64,000 bases of DNA, taken from Desulfuromonadaceae bacterium (GTDB taxonomy: Bacteria > Desulfobacterota > Desulfuromonadia > Geobacterales > Pseudopelobacteraceae). Within the stretch, counting starts at the first letter, position 1; each line of letters opens with the position of its first letter. The translations under genes were made by a program, and so were the position numbers. Location: NCBI GenBank assembly GCA_028681335.1, contig JAQUIT010000006.1, positions 124,001-188,000 of the forward strand, read 5' to 3'. The notes under the pieces were generated by a model, which ran no database searches, had not been told where the DNA came from, and saw nothing but the letters and a program-made list of their open reading frames with translations. This document shows positions 61,258 to 64,000 of this stretch, piece after piece.

Positions 61258-61980
61258 ATGAGAGCGGAAGAGCGGACTGTCAACGAAATTGCGGCGGCGC
61301 TGGAGCGGGAAAAGAGCGTCAATCTCCACGATTTCCCGCTGTATCTGGAATTTGCCGACGGGGTCCTTACCATAAGCGGCGAGGTCGAGCACATCATGGC
61401 CAAGAAAAGGGCCCTGGAGGTGGCGGCAGCGGTCAACGGAGTCGCCGGGATCGTTGACCGCGTCCACACTGTCCCCGCAACAGTGATGGAAGATGGCGAA
61501 ATTCGCGACCACGTCTGCACCACGCTGCTTGCCGAGAACCTCCTCAGCTCCTGTGCCATCTGGGCCATTGTCAAAGGGAAGCCGGAAGTCGTGCGTGAAG
61601 CGGATGCATCACTGGGAAGCATTGACGTGGAGGTCTCCGCCGGGATCGTAACCCTGAACGGCGCCGTAACCAGCCTTTCCGCCAAGCGATTGGCGGGGGT
61701 GCTGGCCTGGTGGGTTCCGGGAAGCCGGGATGTGGTCAACGGGCTGGAGGTTTCTCCACCTCAGGAGGATAACGACGACGAAGTGGTGGACGCCGTCCGT
61801 CTCGCCCTGGAGAAGGACCCGTTTGTTGACGCCGCCCAGATCAGCGTCGGCTGTCGCGGATACCACGTCACCCTGGAAGGGCTTGTGAAGAACGAGACAC
61901 AGCGGCAGATGGCTGAAGCTGACGCCTGGTACGTCTTTCGGGTTGACCGCGTTGTGAACCTGATACAAACTGCCCTCTAG
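61258..61980 (+). CDS. BON-domain protein with three BON modules
   Basis: A 240-residue protein with no signal peptide. Three BON-like units are seen: residues about 5-80 (EIAAALEREKSVNLHDFPLYLEFADGVLTISGEVEHIMAKKRALEV), about 84-160 (IRDHVCTTLLAENLLSSCAIWAIVK, SIDVEVSAGIVTLNGAVTSLSAKRLAG) and about 170-240 (VVDAVRLALEKDPFVDAAQISVGCRGYHVTLEGLVKNETQRQMAE). BON domains are associated with membrane-phospholipid or envelope-stress functions (OsmY). It lies 22 bases after the HtrA-type gene, suggesting a joint stress operon. A cytoplasmic or unusual export location is left open. Confidence 0.88.
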   Translation: MRAEERTVNEIAAALEREKSVNLHDFPLYLEFADGVLTISGEVEHIMAKKRALEVAAAVNGVAGIVDRVHTVPATVMEDGEIRDHVCTTLLAENLLSSCAIWAIVKGKPEVVREADASLGSIDVEVSAGIVTLNGAVTSLSAKRLAGVLAWWVPGSRDVVNGLEVSPPQEDNDDEVVDAVRLALEKDPFVDAAQISVGCRGYHVTLEGLVKNETQRQMAEADAWYVFRVDRVVNLIQTAL

Positions 61981-62108
61981 CGGGGATATCACTCAGCGCA
62001 GAGCGAAGATCAGCATCAGCGTAAAGCCGCAGGAAGGTGGCCGGGCACCCGGAGCAGCTATGCGACTCCGTCATGGAGGCTATCTCCCTGGCACTCTGCC
62101 GGGAGTAC

Positions 62109-62207
62109 TTAGGGCGATTCGGACTCGTTTGACTCTGACAGGATCTCGGCTTCCACGACCAATTCATCGATAGCGTCAGCCTCGTCTTCATCACTCTGAG
62201 CTGTCAT
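62109..62207 (-). CDS. 32-residue acidic peptide with strong ribosome site
   Basis: A short frame starts at ATG 62207 after AAAGGAGGTGTGCAAA and reads TAQSDEDEADAIDELVVEAEILSE and on to a stop. It is highly acidic and Ser-rich, without hydrophobic leader. The well-placed AGGAGG is the reason for noting it. There is no recognised family and no evident partner; it may simply be non-functional. Confidence 0.35.
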   Translation of the reverse strand: MTAQSDEDEADAIDELVVEAEILSESNESESP

Positions 62208-62522
62208 TTTGCACACCTCCTTTTTCCTGTTTTCCAACTCTTTTGAGCAAACATCCCCCACACCGCCCCTCCCCCGCCGGGGGAGGGAACCTATTAACAA
62301 AAGACTGGCGGGAGATTGGTTCTGCTCAGCTGTGGCCATGTCAACGGATGTAACACTACCCACTAATATTACTATTTAAGTTCCCAAAATGGGGCCGTGT
62401 TTTCTTTTGCGCTTAGAAACGCAGCACCAGCCGGACAGTGGGGCAAGATTAAATACGTTTATTGTTTTGATATCCTGTGATATGAAATTATTACAATTAT
62501 CTGGAGATTGCCGGAGGACGGT
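62208..62522. other. Intergenic region with G/C-tract palindrome
   Basis: Contains CGCCCCTCCCCCGCCGGGGGAGGGAAC near 62260-62290, a palindrome of the same style as at 20880-20905. No gene was found; an integrase would be expected nearby for a complete integron but is absent. Confidence 0.4.
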
Positions 62523-62678
62523 ATGAAAACGCGATTGATACTAAAAACCGGGGCAGAAGGGAACTAAAAGGCTTACCGAGAAGTACGCGGTGTCCACTTT
62601 CGCTATGATGCAGAATTGAAGCAACGGATTAAGACGGTGGAGCTTATTGTTGATGTCACCTGTTCAGATGACTATTAA
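62523..62678 (+). pseudogene. Decayed small gene (two frameshifts) upstream of the right array head
   Basis: ATG 62523 begins KTRLILK in one frame. The sense continues as PGQKGTKRLTEKYA after a shift and as VHFRYDAELKQRIKTVELIVDVTCSDDY in the first frame again, with the stop at 62678. Spliced, this makes a plausible protein of about 50 residues. It resembles, from memory, small proteins seen near mobile elements in other bacteria, but no family name is offered. The shifts are visible by eye, so it is not functional as written. Confidence 0.5.
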
Positions 62679-62753
62679 TGACAGAATCTTAGTACCGGCT
62701 CAGATGCGTTTAGTGAAACAGCACTGAAAAGATCAAAGGTACAGATCTGGAAA

Positions 62754-62882
62754 AGCATATAATATTCGATGCTTCGATGAAGAGCAAAACGAGTTAAAGC
62801 ATCTAGTATTAGATACATCACTGGCATCTAATATTGGATGCCGGCATACAACATTGGATACCAGCATATAATATTAGATACC
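62754..62882 (+). repeat. Five near-palindromic 20-bp repeats upstream of attI (right)
   Basis: Copies start at 62754, 62798, 62823, 62843 and 62863; typical sequence GGCATCTAATATTGGATGCC. Half-sites read G(C/T)AT(A/C)TA. Centre-to-centre spacing is 44, 25, 20 and 20 bp toward attI, the same as at the left array. The last copy ends 4 bases before the attI-like stretch and contains TATAAT, so it could overlap a promoter. Confidence 0.8.
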
Positions 62883-62886
62883 GGTA

Positions 62887-62907
62887 CTAACCGGTGATTT
62901 ACGAGTT
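62887..62907 (+). other. attI-like site heading the right cassette array
   Basis: The 21 bases are identical to the left site in opposite orientation. With the next bases the core reads GTTGGGC, a perfect GTTRRRY. The first cassette begins right after the G of this triplet. No intI gene lies between 61.98 and 62.89 kb, where it would normally be. Confidence 0.7.
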
Positions 62908-62928
62908 GGGCTTCAAAAGGAACAACAT

Positions 62929-63315
62929 ATGAAAAAGAAACTGATATATTTCGTTTTGGTATTTCTTTTGTTGGCGATTCCGTTTCTCCTGCCAACTGGT
63001 ATGGCAATCCCTGGAATTAACATTGCCTGCTGCTTGTTTGTAGCCACTTGCTTTTATCTGAACATTAATTCTCAGCTGGCGGTATTCTTTCCTGTAGTGT
63101 TCTTGTGCATTATTGCTCCAATTAGCGTGTTTATCCTCATGGGAGGACCAATTTATAAGTCCTATACCATATCAGTTACTCAGCTCTACAGAGTAACGCC
63201 TGTAACAGATTGGGCAAAAATGATTGTTCCAATCATATTGTCAGTTGGCATCCAAATCCTATTAAGTCGCATTTACCGTCACGCATTACCTGCAACCAAT
63301 GATAACGGTAAATAG
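62929..63315 (+). CDS. Membrane protein, first gene of the right cassette array
   Basis: A 128-residue protein with four hydrophobic segments (KLIYFVLVFLLLAIPFLLP, INIACCLFVATCFYLNI, LAVFFPVVFLCIIAPISVFILMGG, and MIVPIILSVGIQILLSRIY). AAAAGGAAC lies before ATG 62929, 21 bases after the attI-like site. No known family. As the first cassette gene it should be the best transcribed from any promoter in attI. Base composition is lower in G+C than the neighbouring chromosomal genes, in keeping with acquired DNA. Confidence 0.7.
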   Translation: MKKKLIYFVLVFLLLAIPFLLPTGMAIPGINIACCLFVATCFYLNINSQLAVFFPVVFLCIIAPISVFILMGGPIYKSYTISVTQLYRVTPVTDWAKMIVPIILSVGIQILLSRIYRHALPATNDNGK

Positions 63316-63403
63316 TCCAACTTTTGTTGACCCAAGGGTAACTCGCTGCGACACTTTACTGTCGGGGCACCAGAAGAATCACATATAAAAAGAGGGCACT
63401 CCA

Positions 63404-63664
63404 ATGAAGCTTGTAGTGGATTGGTTTCCCAGTATTTGGCTAGGGGTTGTTGCGGCAGCAGTCTTGAGGCTTAACTGGTATTACTACAACGGAACCAAGA
63501 TTAATAAATACGAGTGGAACAGCTTGAAAATGATTAAATTCTATATTGATGAGACGAAAAAGGAAAACGGACGTATTGGTTTGACCTTTTGGGTACTGGT
63601 GGTGATGCCGATCATGGCGTTCATCACGTTACTCATGCGAATCTTCTATTACAAACACATGTGA
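63404..63664 (+). CDS. Small membrane protein, second gene of the right cassette
   Basis: An 86-residue protein with two hydrophobic segments (SIWLGVVAAAVLRLNWYYY and LTFWVLVVMPIMAFITLLMRIFYY) around a charged loop (YEWNSLKMIKFYIDETKKENGR). Start ATG 63404 follows AGAGGGCACTCC. No clear attC separates it from the previous gene (only a lone GTCCAAC at 63317), so both genes seem to belong to one cassette. Function unknown. Confidence 0.65.
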   Translation: MKLVVDWFPSIWLGVVAAAVLRLNWYYYNGTKINKYEWNSLKMIKFYIDETKKENGRIGLTFWVLVVMPIMAFITLLMRIFYYKHM

Positions 63665-63670
63665 AACTGG

Positions 63671-63736
63671 ACCCAACCACTCGGCGGCAGACGGTCTTCG
63701 CTAACGCTTCGCCGCTGCGCCTCGTCCCCGTTGAAT
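63671..63736 (+). other. attC recombination site (right array)
   Basis: ACCCAAC at 63671 and GTTGAAT at 63730 match both core consensuses exactly. Internal arms CGGCGGCAGACG and CGCCGCTGCG fold around CTTCGCTAACGCTTCG. It starts 6 bases after the stop of the second cassette gene, on the plus strand, so this array reads rightward. Confidence 0.82.
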
Positions 63737-63815
63737 AATTATTTGATAGAGTGCGACATTATCGGAATAAGATAGAGCTTTTGCAGTAACTGCCTAAGAG
63801 GGACGACAGTATAGG

Positions 63816-64000
63816 ATGATAATCTTCTTAAGAGGGAAAATTGAAAAGATAGCTGCTGATCTGCCGAGGAAAACAGCTCTTGCCTGGCAACACTTTTACC
63901 GGATTAGGTATCGGGTCTTGGTCTGGAAAAGCAGACATGGACTTATCGCTGGGCTGGCGGGGGTAGGAGTTATTATCTTTGCCAGCGCTGTTCTCGCGCC
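63816..64000 (+). CDS. N-terminus of a membrane protein (partial, runs off right edge)
   Basis: From ATG 63816 the frame stays open to the end of the window (61 codons): an amphipathic basic N-terminus (IIFLRGKIEKIAADLPRK), then WQHFYRIRYRVLVWKSRHG and the start of a membrane helix (LIAGLAGVGVIIFASAVLA). No family can be named from this part. It lies 80 bases after an attC core, so it may be the next cassette or the first chromosomal gene past the array. Confidence 0.5.
   Translation, partial: MIIFLRGKIEKIAADLPRKTALAWQHFYRIRYRVLVWKSRHGLIAGLAGVGVIIFASAVLA

Noticed and set aside
62708-62719. A sixth palindrome in the right head (GTTTAGTGAAAC)
   Set aside because: It is not centred at the expected 44-bp step and lacks the half-site pattern, so it was not counted.
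11937-62886. The two inverted heads as ends of one 51-kb transposon
   Set aside because: The subterminal repeats differ in sequence between the two ends, the 21-base identity fits an integron core site better, and the interior is ordinary chromosomal gene content with no transposase or integrase.
63316-63403. An attC between the two right-cassette genes
   Set aside because: Only one core-like GTCCAAC is present; no matching GTTRRRY or paired arms follow within the usual distance.

Overview
The window looks like a chromosomal segment of a Geobacter-like Desulfuromonadia bacterium. This is inference from gene content: an exosortase-A (XrtA/PEP-CTERM) type exopolysaccharide locus, a PEP-CTERM protein, a triple Hsp20 operon, a minimal SufC/SufB-type pair, an AmmeMemoRadiSam radical-SAM enzyme and RAYT transposons. 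No rRNA or tRNA genes were seen.

Layout. (1) 1-3018: a secreted PIG-L type deacetylase with Ig-like modules, running off the left edge. (2) About 3.5-11.9 kb: an integron gene-cassette array read on the minus strand. It has several good attC sites, a ParE/Phd toxin-antitoxin pair, immunity-like and unknown small proteins. It is broken up by mobile DNA: three copies or fragments of one RAYT family, a second RAYT with perfect 24-bp terminal inverted repeats, a truncated IS4-family element, an IS256-family remnant and a group II intron 5' fragment sitting in an attC. (3) 11916-12113: an attI-like head, preceded by six near-palindromic 18-bp repeats. No integrase gene is present. (4) 12.5-38.9 kb, all minus strand: surface polysaccharide genes. 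These include glycosyltransferase and flippase-like genes, an AMP-ligase/acyl-carrier/dehydrogenase trio, Wzm/Wzt exporter, acetyltransferases and the XrtA-type block (deacetylase, outer-membrane protein, ATPase, tyrosine kinase, Wzz, Wza, sugar transferase, PrsT). (5) 39.5-42.4 kb plus: PEP-CTERM protein, response regulator-PAS-GGDEF protein, Crp/Fnr regulator. (6) 42.5-47.1 kb minus: alpha-glucan phosphorylase, zinc-ribbon protein and three Hsp20 chaperones. (7) 47.6-62.0 kb plus: SufC/SufB-like pair, amrS, pcm, CorC-type protein, repeat protein, pncB-pncA, an ABC export system, HtrA protease, BON protein. (8) 62.5-64 kb: a decayed small ORF, then a second attI-like head with five palindromic repeats, followed by a plus-strand cassette carrying two small membrane proteins and an attC.

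The most unusual signal is the pair of array heads at 11.9 and 62.9 kb. They face outward in opposite orientations and share a 21-base stretch whose identity ends exactly at the GTT crossover triplet. Each is preceded by palindromic repeats with different sequences but the same centre-to-centre spacing (44-25-20-20 bp toward attI). Neither has an integrase beside it.
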